A stretch of DNA of 64,000 nucleotides from Pseudomonas promysalinigenes (GTDB taxonomy: Bacteria; Pseudomonadota; Gammaproteobacteria; Pseudomonadales; Pseudomonadaceae): positions 4,278,001-4,342,000 of the forward strand of contig NZ_CP077094.1 in the NCBI RefSeq assembly GCF_014269025.2. Reading direction: 5' to 3'. The notes under the pieces were generated by a model that saw only the letters and a program-made list of their open reading frames with translations, made no database searches and had not been told where the DNA came from. The translations under genes were made by a program, and so were the position numbers. Positions 19,813 through 28,180 of this stretch are shown in pieces. Within the stretch, counting starts at the first letter, position 1. Each line of letters starts with the position of its first letter.

Positions 19813-19831
19813 GATAATAGGAATTATTCTC
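19813..19831 (+). promoter_or_regulatory. Fur box
   Basis: The 19 bases from 19813 match the Fur consensus GATAATGATAATCATTATC at 14 positions, with perfect GATAAT and near-perfect ATTCTC ends. It sits 28 bases before the next start codon, where Fur binding would block transcription in iron-rich cells. Confidence 0.7.
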
Positions 19832-19859
19832 ATTGGAGTCATTTTCAAGGAGAATAGCC

Positions 19860-20105
19860 ATGACTTATCTGATAGACGCCTGGCTGGATCGTCCCCACCC
19901 CTACCTGCGCATTCTTCATCGCGAAACCGGTGAGGTCTGCGCAATGCTTGAAGAAGACGCCTTGGACGAGCTGCGTGACCAGGGTGATCTGGACTTGTGC
20001 GGGCTCAATTCTAGCGAGCCGATGGTGCTCAAGGAGCTGGTGCGCAATTTGTTCCTGTTCTGCTACGCGCGGGCCTTGCGCCCAGGGGGAACAGACTGGA
20101 ATTGA
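19860..20105 (+). CDS. Small iron-regulated protein of unknown function
   Basis: 81 residues, no signal peptide, beginning MTYLIDAWLDRPHPYLRILHRETGEVCAML and containing an acidic patch (EEDALDELRDQGDLDL). An AAGGAG site lies 7 bases before the ATG, which favours it over the upstream in-frame codon at 19833. A Fur box just upstream implies expression under iron limitation. The protein family appears confined to pseudomonads as far as I recall, and no biochemical role is recognised. Confidence 0.78.
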   Translation: MTYLIDAWLDRPHPYLRILHRETGEVCAMLEEDALDELRDQGDLDLCGLNSSEPMVLKELVRNLFLFCYARALRPGGTDWN

Positions 20106-20124
20106 GGCCGGCAGCGCCGGCCTC
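20104..20124. terminator. Hairpin between convergent genes
   Basis: Perfect 9-bp stem GAGGCCGGC / GCCGGCCTC with a 3-base loop, overlapping the stop of the Fur-box gene and preceding the end of the FKBP gene. No T tract on either side. Confidence 0.5.
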
Positions 20125-20131
20125 AGCGGCA

Positions 20132-20749
20132 TTACAGAACGTCGAGCAGCTCGACGTCGAACACCAGAGTACTGTGCGGGGGAATGCCACCAACGCCTTG
20201 GGCGCCGTAGGCCAGTTCGCTCGGCACGTACAGGCGCCATTTGCTGCCGGCGTTCATCAGCTGCAAGGCTTCGGTCCAGCCAGCGATCACGCCACCAACC
20301 GGAAATTCTGCCGGCTGGCCACGGTCGTAGGAGCTGTCGAAGACGGTGCCGTCGATCAGGGTGCCGTGGTAGTGGGTGCGCACGTTGCTTTCGCGGGTCG
20401 GCTTGGCGCCATCACCTGCGGTCAGCACTTCGAACTGCAGGCCCGAAGCCAGGGTGGTGACGCCGTCACGCTTGGCGTTCTCGACCAGGAATTGCTTGCC
20501 AGCAGCAGCGGCGGCTTCGGCTTTGGCAGCAGCTTCTGCTTGCATCACCTCGCGGATGACCTTGAAGCTGGCCGACAGGTCGGCCTCGCTGACACGGCTG
20601 TCGGCGCCGTTGAAGGCGTCGGTCAGGCCGGCCAGGATGGCTTCCAGGCTGACGCCTGGTGGTGGGTTGTCGCGCAGTTGGCCGCCCAGCTGACGGCCAA
20701 TGCCGTAGCTGACGCGGGTTTCGTCGGTGGACAGGTTGAGTTCGGACAT
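20132..20749 (-). CDS. fklB: FKBP-type peptidyl-prolyl cis-trans isomerase (FklB-like)
   Basis: 205 residues. The N-terminal helical dimerisation domain (about 1-95: STDETRVSYGIGRQLGGQLRDN) is followed by the FKBP catalytic domain (about 110-205) with VRTHYHGTLIDGTVFDSSYDRGQPAEFPVGGVIAGW and the PSELAYGAQGVGG.IPPHSTLVFDVELL end. It has no signal peptide, so it is cytoplasmic and closer to FklB than to FkpA. The frame extends to 20815, but the ATG at 20749 gives the expected N-terminus. Confidence 0.88.
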   Translation of the reverse strand: MSELNLSTDETRVSYGIGRQLGGQLRDNPPPGVSLEAILAGLTDAFNGADSRVSEADLSASFKVIREVMQAEAAAKAEAAAAAGKQFLVENAKRDGVTTLASGLQFEVLTAGDGAKPTRESNVRTHYHGTLIDGTVFDSSYDRGQPAEFPVGGVIAGWTEALQLMNAGSKWRLYVPSELAYGAQGVGGIPPHSTLVFDVELLDVL

Positions 20750-20866
20750 TGTCGTGCTCCACTGCAGGGCGCCATGCAGCCGCGCCCGTGATGAAAAGGG
20801 CGAGCAGCCTAGCACACTGCTAGCGCCGCTCGTTAATTGAAACCAGCGCTCGCCCCAGCGGGGCGA

Positions 20867-21355
20867 TCAGTGCTTGGTCAGCTTATCCAGGTAGCCCATG
20901 CAGAAGGCCGAAACCACGAAGGTCATGTGGATGATCACGTACCACATCAGGTACTCGGTAGAGATGTTCTGCGCGTCCATGAACACCCGTAGCAGGTGAA
21001 TGGATGAAATCGCCACGATCGATGCAGCCACTTTCATCTTCAGCGACGAAGAGTCCATCTTGCCCAGCCAGTTGAGCTTCTCCTTGCTCTCGTCGATGTC
21101 CAGCTGCGAGACGAAGTTTTCGTAACCGGAGATCATCACCATCACCAGCAGACCGCCAACCAGCGACATGTCGATCAGCGACAGGATGACCAGAATCAGG
21201 TCGGCTTCGCTGAGCGCGAAGACGTTAGGCAGGACGTGGACAACTTCCTGGAAGAACTTCAGCGCCAAGGCAAGCAAGCCGAGGGACAGGCCGAAGTAGA
21301 TGGGAGCGAGCAGCCAACGGGAGGCGTACATCGCGTTCTCGAGAAAACGTTCCAT
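20867..21355 (-). CDS. YqhA/UPF0114 family inner-membrane protein
   Basis: 162 residues with about four membrane segments. It starts [25 protein letters not shown] and contains the conserved [23 protein letters not shown] core of the TIGR00645/UPF0114 family. Role unknown; it is distantly reminiscent of small channel-like proteins. The ATG at 21355 is preferred over the long upstream frame because it opens the family's conserved N-terminus. Confidence 0.88.
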   Translation of the reverse strand: MERFLENAMYASRWLLAPIYFGLSLGLLALALKFFQEVVHVLPNVFALSEADLILVILSLIDMSLVGGLLVMVMISGYENFVSQLDIDESKEKLNWLGKMDSSSLKMKVAASIVAISSIHLLRVFMDAQNISTEYLMWYVIIHMTFVVSAFCMGYLDKLTKH

Positions 21356-21461
21356 GAGGGTTTGGGACTCGTCAGGTGACTGAAAAACGAGCGCGAGTAT
21401 AGCCAGCCACCTGTGACAGCAAAAGCCTGCGGCATGGTGCCGCGCTACTGAATGTGTGGGC

Positions 21462-21800
21462 TCAGGTTTCAGGATGGAACTGATAGTCCCCCAGGTTGCG
21501 GCAGCGCTCACCGTTGATACGCCGCAGCTGTGCCTGCAAGTGCAGGCACCAGATCTGTGGATCATCGGCCACCTGATACCCGTGCAAAGTCAGGCTGTCG
21601 AGAATGGCGTTGAGCACGGACTCGGCCACCATCGGCCCATGGAAGGGGCCTTGGGCTTTTATCGCCGAGGGTTGTTCACCGGCCATGCCGGCGGCAAACA
21701 GCAAGGTCCACATACCGTTGTCACCGGCCAATGGGCGAATGCTGCATTCGATACGGGTCACCAGGCCAAGGCACTGGCGAGTAAGGCTGAGGTTGCGCAT
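21462..21800 (-). CDS. Conserved hypothetical protein
   Basis: 112 residues, [21 protein letters not shown] to FHPET, without signal peptide or membrane helix. No motif is recognised. The gene is oriented with yqhA and the Lon-like protease gene, 106 bases upstream of yqhA. GGGGA before the ATG is consistent with translation. The call rests on ORF quality and position only. Confidence 0.65.
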   Translation of the reverse strand: MRNLSLTRQCLGLVTRIECSIRPLAGDNGMWTLLFAAGMAGEQPSAIKAQGPFHGPMVAESVLNAILDSLTLHGYQVADDPQIWCLHLQAQLRRINGERCRNLGDYQFHPET

Positions 21801-21963
21801 GGCCGCGTCCCCTCCAATGAACCCTGTTCAGCCCGGAACACCCGGGCTGTTTCCATCCTGAACCCTGATACTGTCCTTAAGTTCCAGCATAGAAGAACAG
21901 CACGAAAAGATGGAAAACCGGCGCTGAACGGTAGCACATGGCCGCTAGCGCCGGTTTATTGAC

Positions 21964-24402
21964 TCAAGCCGGTTTGGCTTGAGCGATTACCTCTTCCAAG
22001 CGCTCTTTCTCTGCACGCTCGATTTCCTCCTCACCGATCATCTCGGCAATCTCCCGCAGGCGCTCGACAACCCTGGCATTCACGCTGCCCTCGGTGAACT
22101 GGCCCTTGTCATCGAGAACCCCGGCCTCCTCGCCCACCAGCAGGCTCAGGGCTTCGTCAGCCTGGCTCACGGCATAGACGTGGAACATGCCGTTTTCCAC
22201 CGCCTGCAGCACGCGTTCGTCGAGCATCAGGGTAGCGACGTTGGCGCGCGGGATGATTACCCCTTGCTCGCCGGTCAGGCCACGGGCCTCGCAAAGACGG
22301 AAGAAGCCCTCAATCTTCTCGTTGACCCCACCCACCGCCTGCACTTCGCCGAACTGGTTGATCGAGCCGGTGATGGCAAAGCATTGTTTGAGCGGCGTGC
22401 GCGACAAGGCCGAGATCAGCGTGCACGCTTCACCCAGCGAAGCACTGTCGCCATCGACGTAGCCGTAGGACTGCTCCAGGGCGATGCTGGCGGAAATCGC
22501 CAGAGGGAATTCCTGGGCATAACGGCTGCCCAGGTAACCGGTAAGGATCATCACACCCTTGGAGTGAATCGGCTGGCCAAGGTTGACCTCGCGCTCGATG
22601 TCGACGATGCCGCTGCCACCGGGGTAGACCGTGGCAGAGATACGCGCCGGCATGCCGAAGGCCGAGTCGCCGACTTCAAGCACGGTCAAGCCATTGCACT
22701 TGCCGATGGCCGCGCCTTCGGTATCGATCAGGATGATGCCGGCCAGCATGTCGTCGAGCACCCGTTGCGATACCCGCCCGGTACGGGTGGCCTTGGCCTT
22801 GAGTGCACGCTCGATGTGGCCGGCGTCGGTCATCTCGTCGCTGGCCAACTGACGGATGAAATCAGCTTCGCTGACCAACTGGAACAGGTCGCCAATACGC
22901 GCCGACAGGCGCGATTGGTTTTCTGCCAGGCGGGCGCTGTAGGTGGCAAGGCGCGCCACCGCATCACTGGTCAGCGGTGCCATGCCCTCTTCGTTGGTAC
23001 GGGTGCGCAGCAGCTGAGCGAACTGCTCGAGGTTCTCGTCGACCATCGGCATGTCTTCGTCGAAGTCGACCAGTACGCGGAACATCTCCTGGAAGTCCGG
23101 GTCGTGGTCCTGCAGCGCGTAGTACAACTGGCGCGAGCCGATGATCACCAGCTTGATGTTCAGAGGAATCATCTGCGGGGTCAGGCTGACTGTCGCGACA
23201 CGGCCCAGCTCACCCAGCGGCGACTCCATTTTCAGCTTGCGCGACTGCAAGGCGCGCTTGAGCGCGTCCCAGACGAACGGCTCGCCGAGCATCTTTTCCG
23301 CTTCCAGAATCAGGAAACCGCCGTTTGCGCGGTGCAGCGCGCCGGGGCGCAACTGCCGATAGGAAGTATAAAGCGCGCCTTGGTCGGTGCTGTATTCGAT
23401 GCGGCCGAACAGGTTGTCGTAGGTTGGGTGCGGCTCGAACACCACTGGCGCACCCCCGTCGGCGTGGTGGCCAACCACCAGGCTTGGCGCGTACTGCTCT
23501 TCGAGCAGCTTGCGCGCAACCGCGTCGGTCTTGCTGTCCTCAACCAGCTGCTCGACCACGGTACGCAGCAGATTCAGCTGCATGGACTGCAAGTAGGCGC
23601 AGACAGCCGCATTTTCGGCGTATTTTTCCGACAATGGCGCCAGCAGCGGTTGCAGCGCCAGGGTGATGGTTTCTTCGTTGAGCTGACGAAGCTGGTTGTT
23701 CGACTCACGTTTCCATTGCGGCAGGCTGGCAAGCTCCTCGTTGAGCTGCTCCTCCAGCAAGGCAATGTCCTCATGAAACTGCTCGCGAACGTCTTCTGGC
23801 AACTGGGCGAATTCGGCCTCGTCCAGCGCCTTGCCATCGGCCATCGGGGTGAAGGCGACATTGCTGGCATCGCGGTACAGGGCCACGTCCTTTTCCAGCG
23901 AGGCACGCTCGATCACATCCAGCGCGCGGTCGTAGCGCTGATTGAAGGCGCGGTCGATGGCGCCTTTCTTTTGCTGGTAGGAAGGGTGCTCGAACACCGC
24001 CGGGAAGGTTGCCAGCAGGTTATCGATCAAGCCGTTCATGTCGCTGATGAACTCGGCCGCGCTGCCCGAAGGCAACTCCAGTGCACGGGGCTCGCGGGTG
24101 TCATCGAAATGGTTGACGTAAAGCCAGTCGCTGGGGGTTTGCTGGCGCTTGCCTTCGGCCTTGAGGTAGCGCTTGACGAATGAGAAGCGGCCCGTCCCGG
24201 GCTCGCCCATCACATACACGTTATAACCAGGGCGCGGCATTGCCACGCCGAACTGCAGGGCCTCGACAGCACGTTCTTGGCCCAGGACTCCGCGAAACGG
24301 TTCCAGATCGTCGGTATTGGTAAAGGCAAACTGCTCGGGTGAGAAACGCCGGGTCAGGGCTTCAGGCGCAAGACGCAGGCGCGCAGCGACAGGATCGGGC
24401 AT
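21964..24402 (-). CDS. Lon-like ATP-dependent protease
   Basis: 812 residues. The N-terminal AAA-type region has GEPGTGRFSFVKRYL (about 66-80) as an altered P-loop. A helical insertion follows, then a LonB-like AAA part (GGFLILEAEKMLGEPFVWDALKRAL) and a C-terminal Lon peptidase domain with the Ser-Lys dyad S653 (GDSAS) and K696 (GGVNEKIEGF). The 43-residue spacing matches Lon. It belongs to the Lon-related family that lacks the classical LonA N-terminal domain, and is annotated in Pseudomonas as a putative ATP-dependent protease. The P-loop has Arg in place of the usual Lys of GKT/S. Confidence 0.9.
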   Translation of the reverse strand: MPDPVAARLRLAPEALTRRFSPEQFAFTNTDDLEPFRGVLGQERAVEALQFGVAMPRPGYNVYVMGEPGTGRFSFVKRYLKAEGKRQQTPSDWLYVNHFDDTREPRALELPSGSAAEFISDMNGLIDNLLATFPAVFEHPSYQQKKGAIDRAFNQRYDRALDVIERASLEKDVALYRDASNVAFTPMADGKALDEAEFAQLPEDVREQFHEDIALLEEQLNEELASLPQWKRESNNQLRQLNEETITLALQPLLAPLSEKYAENAAVCAYLQSMQLNLLRTVVEQLVEDSKTDAVARKLLEEQYAPSLVVGHHADGGAPVVFEPHPTYDNLFGRIEYSTDQGALYTSYRQLRPGALHRANGGFLILEAEKMLGEPFVWDALKRALQSRKLKMESPLGELGRVATVSLTPQMIPLNIKLVIIGSRQLYYALQDHDPDFQEMFRVLVDFDEDMPMVDENLEQFAQLLRTRTNEEGMAPLTSDAVARLATYSARLAENQSRLSARIGDLFQLVSEADFIRQLASDEMTDAGHIERALKAKATRTGRVSQRVLDDMLAGIILIDTEGAAIGKCNGLTVLEVGDSAFGMPARISATVYPGGSGIVDIEREVNLGQPIHSKGVMILTGYLGSRYAQEFPLAISASIALEQSYGYVDGDSASLGEACTLISALSRTPLKQCFAITGSINQFGEVQAVGGVNEKIEGFFRLCEARGLTGEQGVIIPRANVATLMLDERVLQAVENGMFHVYAVSQADEALSLLVGEEAGVLDDKGQFTEGSVNARVVERLREIAEMIGEEEIERAEKERLEEVIAQAKPA

Positions 24403-24655
24403 TGGGTTTCCTTACTTCGGCGGGGCAGATACTCAGCATTCTGGCGCTGCCAGCGCGCGCGTTGCAAGGCTCTGCCGGACTTTATATCGCAACGGCGAAG
24501 CTGCAACGCCATGCAAATTTTTCGCAATCAATGACGCAACCTTTAGAACATGCCTAAACTCCAACTTGCGCGGGTGGGTGAAATGCTTTCCCGACTTGGC
24601 AACCGAGTTGCCAGATAACCCTGACCCTTGGTTAAGACAAATAGAGAATAAAGCT

Positions 24656-25144
24656 ATGAAACGGATTCTTCTGGGTACTCTGTTCACCGTGGTTTCGCTC
24701 AACGCCCTCGCTGAAGCGCCGGGCGGCCCGAACTGCGGCTGGGGCAACATGCTGTTCGAAGGCCAGCGCGGTACGCCGGCCCACTTCCTGGCTTCGACCA
24801 CCAACGGCACCTCCGGTAACGCCACCTTCGGCATGACCTCCGGTACCAACGGCTGCTCGACCAAGGCTTCGCTGACCTACGGCGGCAAGTCCTGGTTCGC
24901 CATGAATGGCATGATGAACGAACTGTCCGAAGACATGGCCATGGGCCAGGGCGAAGCCCTGACCACCTATGCCGTGGTTCTGGGCGTCGCTCCTGAAGAT
25001 CGCGGCTACTTCGCCTCGGTCACCCACCAGCACTTCAACCAGATCTTCAGCAGCGCCGATGCAACCGCTGAAACCGTGCACACCAACACCCTGGCCGTTC
25101 TGAAGAACGACCCACGTCTGGCCAAGTACGCTACCGAGGCCTGA
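24656..25144 (+). CDS. DUF3015 family periplasmic protein
   Basis: 162 residues with a signal peptide (MKRILLGTLFTVVSLNALA). It starts its mature part with the family hallmark GGPNCGWGNMLFEGQRG and has two cysteines likely to form a disulfide. Function unknown; the DUF3015 family is exported and common in Pseudomonas. The ATG at 24656 follows a weak AGAG site. A strong hairpin follows the stop. Confidence 0.85.
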   Translation: MKRILLGTLFTVVSLNALAEAPGGPNCGWGNMLFEGQRGTPAHFLASTTNGTSGNATFGMTSGTNGCSTKASLTYGGKSWFAMNGMMNELSEDMAMGQGEALTTYAVVLGVAPEDRGYFASVTHQHFNQIFSSADATAETVHTNTLAVLKNDPRLAKYATEA

Positions 25145-25155
25145 TTGCAGCTACT

Positions 25156-25178
25156 CCCGCCCCTTCGGGGGCGGGTTT
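25156..25178 (+). terminator. Terminator after the DUF3015 gene
   Basis: Perfect 8-bp stem CCCGCCCC / GGGGCGGG with the very stable TTCG loop, followed by TTT. Confidence 0.8.
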
Positions 25179-25214
25179 CGCCTTTTCGGCATCGTTTAGA
25201 AGTAGTTGCCCCAT

Positions 25215-27068
25215 ATGCTCAAACGCCTCGCTTCCCTCGCGCTGCTAGCCTGCGCGCCTGTTCATGCCATGCCCGTTGTGCACGCCGACCGCATTCAGCA
25301 ACTGGCCAACACCCCGTATTGGATTGCCCTGGGCCACTATGAAACCGCCAAGCTCGGAGGCTGGCGCAGCTATGTGGACGATGACGCCTTCTTCCTTGCC
25401 AAGGACGGTGCTCATCACCCGGACCAGGAGCTGGAAGCCACCGTGCAAGCGCTGTATGCCCCCGCCAGCCTCGGTGACAAGCATGCCCAGTGCGTATTTC
25501 CCGCGCGCACCCGCTGGTTGCGTGAACAACTTGACCTGCAAGGCCTGCCGCAGCCCGATTGTCAGGAATTCAAGACGTGGTACCAGTCGATCGACCCGCA
25601 CAGTGCGGCGCTGATCTTTCCGGCAGCCTACCTGAACAGCCCCTCATCGATGTTCGGCCATACCTTGCTGCGCATCGACCAGACCAACACCCGCAGCGAC
25701 GACACCACGCTGCTGAGCTACGCGATCAACTTCGGTGCCTATATCGAAGGCAGCGACAACAGCATTCTGTATGCCTGGAAAGGCCTGATGGGCGGTTACC
25801 CGGGCCTGTTCGCGCTCATGCCTTACCAAGAGAAGCTCTCTGAATACCGCAGCCTTGAGAACCGCGACCTGTGGGAGTACCAGTTGGACCTGACCCCGGA
25901 GGAAACCGGGCGCATGGTCGAGCATGTCTGGGAGCTGAAACAGATCCAGTTCGATTATTTCTTCTTCGACGAAAACTGCTCGTACCGCCTACTGGAGCTG
26001 CTGCAAGTGGCCCGTCCGAGCCTGGACCTGACCTCGCAGTTCCCCCTCACTGCCATTCCTACCGACACGGTCAAGGCGGTGAAGCAATCTGGCCTGGTAG
26101 CCAGCGAAATTTATCGCCCGTCACGCGAACGTGAATTACTGGCCCGCGCCGAGCCACTGGACCATGCCGAAAAACGTCAGGTATTGGCTGTCAGTGCCGA
26201 CACCACGCAACTGCAAAGCCCCGACTTCAAAGCCCTGCCCCGCGATCGCCAGGCACTGGTGCAGGATGCCGCCTACCGCTTGGAGCGCTACCGTGCCAAT
26301 GGGCAGGAGCGAGACCCTGGGCAGGCCAAGCGCAGCTTCGAGCTGCTGCGAGCGATCAACACCAACCCGCCACCGCCCCTGCAGATCGAACGCCCCGGCT
26401 TGCCTGAGGACGGCCACGACTCGCGTACCTGGCAATTGGGGGTAGGCACTCGTGAGGATCGCGCCTATGCCGAATATGGCCTGCGCATGGCCTACCACGA
26501 CCTTAATGACAACGCCTATGGCTTCCCATTGGGTGCACAGATCGAGATTCTGCAACTCAAGGTGCGCCAGTACGAAGGCAACGACTGGCAGGTTCAGCGC
26601 CTTGATCTTGCCACCATCCGCTCCCTGACCCCACGCAACGAGCTGCTCAAACCATGGTCCTGGCAGGTGGCAGGTGGCCTGGAACGGGTGCCTGGTAAAC
26701 ATGACGATGAGGTGCTGGTCAGCCATGTGAATGGCGGCGCCGGTGGTACCTGGCAACTGGCCGACGACCTGCTGGGCTTCGCCCTGGGCACGGTGCGGGT
26801 GGAGCACCACAACGACTTCGCCCAGTTCATCGCCCCAGCGACAGGGTTCAATGGTGGGCTGCTGTGGCGCAACGGCCTGGGCAACATGACCTTGGAAGCC
26901 AAGGGTGATTACTTCACCAATGGCGAAGTCCGGCGCAGCATCAGCCTGAACCAGCAGTGGGAGATCAGCCAGAACCTGGGGCTGAGGTTGAGTGCTTCGC
27001 GGCAGTTCAGCCATTTGGCGACGGCGCAGAACGAAGTGATGCTGCAGCTGAAGTGGTATCACTATTGA
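25215..27068 (+). CDS. DUF4105 family envelope protein
   Basis: 617 residues with a signal peptide (MLKRLASLALLACAPVHAM). The N-terminal half has the DUF4105 core: AALIFPAAYLNSPSSMFGHTLLRID (about 133-157) and YFFFDENCSYRLLELL (about 252-267), whose His and Cys recall NlpC/P60-like thiol enzymes. The C-terminal half is rich in alternating hydrophobic residues and ends MLQLKWYHY, consistent with a beta-barrel-like or outer-membrane-associated part. Function unproven; cell-envelope hydrolysis is a possibility from the Cys/His pattern only. The ATG at 25215 is chosen over the TTG at 25206. Confidence 0.82.
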   Translation: MLKRLASLALLACAPVHAMPVVHADRIQQLANTPYWIALGHYETAKLGGWRSYVDDDAFFLAKDGAHHPDQELEATVQALYAPASLGDKHAQCVFPARTRWLREQLDLQGLPQPDCQEFKTWYQSIDPHSAALIFPAAYLNSPSSMFGHTLLRIDQTNTRSDDTTLLSYAINFGAYIEGSDNSILYAWKGLMGGYPGLFALMPYQEKLSEYRSLENRDLWEYQLDLTPEETGRMVEHVWELKQIQFDYFFFDENCSYRLLELLQVARPSLDLTSQFPLTAIPTDTVKAVKQSGLVASEIYRPSRERELLARAEPLDHAEKRQVLAVSADTTQLQSPDFKALPRDRQALVQDAAYRLERYRANGQERDPGQAKRSFELLRAINTNPPPPLQIERPGLPEDGHDSRTWQLGVGTREDRAYAEYGLRMAYHDLNDNAYGFPLGAQIEILQLKVRQYEGNDWQVQRLDLATIRSLTPRNELLKPWSWQVAGGLERVPGKHDDEVLVSHVNGGAGGTWQLADDLLGFALGTVRVEHHNDFAQFIAPATGFNGGLLWRNGLGNMTLEAKGDYFTNGEVRRSISLNQQWEISQNLGLRLSASRQFSHLATAQNEVMLQLKWYHY

Positions 27069-27213
27069 GGCCAATGAGGGCGCCATGCGCCCTACTGGCA
27101 GCACACCCGGCGCCTGCCAATGTGAACCCAGCGACTCTTTGACACTGTTTTGACAGCCCCCCGACAAATCGCCACCTAGACTTTGCGGTATCTCCCAAAG
27201 GGTTCAGGTGGTC

Positions 27214-27567
27214 ATGTTGCGGTACCTTTTCGGCTTGTGCGTCGCGCTGCTACTGGCGGCTTGCGAAACTACCCACGATCAGATGATCGGGCATGGCTAC
27301 CCGCCTGCTTACGCCGACGGTTATCAGGACGGTTGCAGCAGCGGCCACCAGGCTGCCGGGCTGATGGTCGGCAACTTTCGCAAGAACGTGCCACGCTACC
27401 TGCACGAGCGACAGTATGAAGCCGGCTGGGACGATGGTTTTCGCCAGTGCCAGGCGATGCAGAACAGCGAGGAGCAGCGCCAATACCACGAGCGTTTCTG
27501 GGACGAGCGCGACCGTCAGTGGCAGCAGGAGAAAGACCAAAGCGCGGCCCGGGCCTACCGCCGCTGA
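27214..27567 (+). CDS. Small putative lipoprotein
   Basis: 117 residues. MLRYLFGLCVALLLAACETTH carries a lipobox (LLAAC), so the protein should be lipidated at Cys17. Asp at +2 is absent (E follows), which suggests outer-membrane sorting. The mature part has YADGYQDGCSSGHQAAG and YEAGWDDGFRQC repeats, reminiscent of small Gly/Asp-rich periplasmic repeats, and ends in a charged helix. Function unknown. Confidence 0.78.
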   Translation: MLRYLFGLCVALLLAACETTHDQMIGHGYPPAYADGYQDGCSSGHQAAGLMVGNFRKNVPRYLHERQYEAGWDDGFRQCQAMQNSEEQRQYHERFWDERDRQWQQEKDQSAARAYRR

Positions 27568-27651
27568 ATGCGGACTGAGCAGCGTCGCAAACCGACATCC
27601 ACTGAAACCTCAAGCCTGCCATGCTGGTCTGCATTACGAGGAGGCCATCGC

Positions 27652-28140
27652 ATGAGCCGAGCATTCGTCAACGAAGACCAAGCCGCCGCCCAGGCCGACC
27701 AGCCTGTGGAACGACGTGTCAGCGACCAGCCCAATTACGTTACCGCCAATGGCTTGCGCCAGCTGCAACAGCGCGTGAGCGAGTTGAATGCATTGCGCAG
27801 CGAGCTACAGGCCCAGGGTGAGCGCGCAGACAAGCAGCGCCTGGCCGATACCGAGCGTGACCTTCGTTACTTCAACGCGCGAGTACAGAGTGCGCAGGTA
27901 GTGCCGGCGGCCACATCGCGTAGCAGCGTGCAGATTGGCAGCCGGGTAAGGTTCATCGATGAGCAGGACCAGACGCACGAAGTGCAGCTGGTAGGCGAAG
28001 ACGAAGCCGATGCCGGGCGCGGGATGATCAACTGGGGTTCACCGCTGGGGCGCGCCCTGCTCGGGGCAGTGCCCGGGGATGAGGTGGTATGGCGGCGACC
28101 GTTGGGCGAGCAGATGATCGAGGTGGTTGAAATCAGCTGA
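27652..28140 (+). CDS. GreA/GreB family transcription elongation factor
   Basis: 162 residues from an ATG with a GAGGAG ribosome site. The N-terminal coiled-coil (about 30-85, YVTANGLRQLQQRVSELNALRSEL) and the C-terminal FKBP-like GreA/B domain (IGSRVRFIDEQDQTHEVQLVGEDEADAGRGMINWGSPLGRALLGAVPGD split in two strands) are evident. Such factors act at the RNA polymerase secondary channel. The coiled-coil tip differs from canonical GreA/GreB, so RNA cleavage stimulation cannot be assumed. A separate greA is expected elsewhere. Confidence 0.85.
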   Translation: MSRAFVNEDQAAAQADQPVERRVSDQPNYVTANGLRQLQQRVSELNALRSELQAQGERADKQRLADTERDLRYFNARVQSAQVVPAATSRSSVQIGSRVRFIDEQDQTHEVQLVGEDEADAGRGMINWGSPLGRALLGAVPGDEVVWRRPLGEQMIEVVEIS

Positions 28141-28144
28141 ATGC

Positions 28145-28171
28145 ACGGGGCTGGCTGTGTGCCAGCCCCGT
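28145..28171. terminator. Bidirectional hairpin between convergent genes
   Basis: Perfect 11-bp stem ACGGGGCTGGC / GCCAGCCCCGT with a TGTGT loop, between the Gre-like gene and gdhA, which end towards each other. No long T tract. Confidence 0.65.
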
Positions 28172-28180
28172 CAGCCCTGA

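Noticed and set aside
21979..24183. Long open frame (734 codons) on the plus strand opposite the Lon-like protease
   Set aside because: It mirrors the codon structure of the real minus-strand gene in GC-rich DNA and has no family motifs, signal or ribosome site. The protease has intact catalytic motifs.
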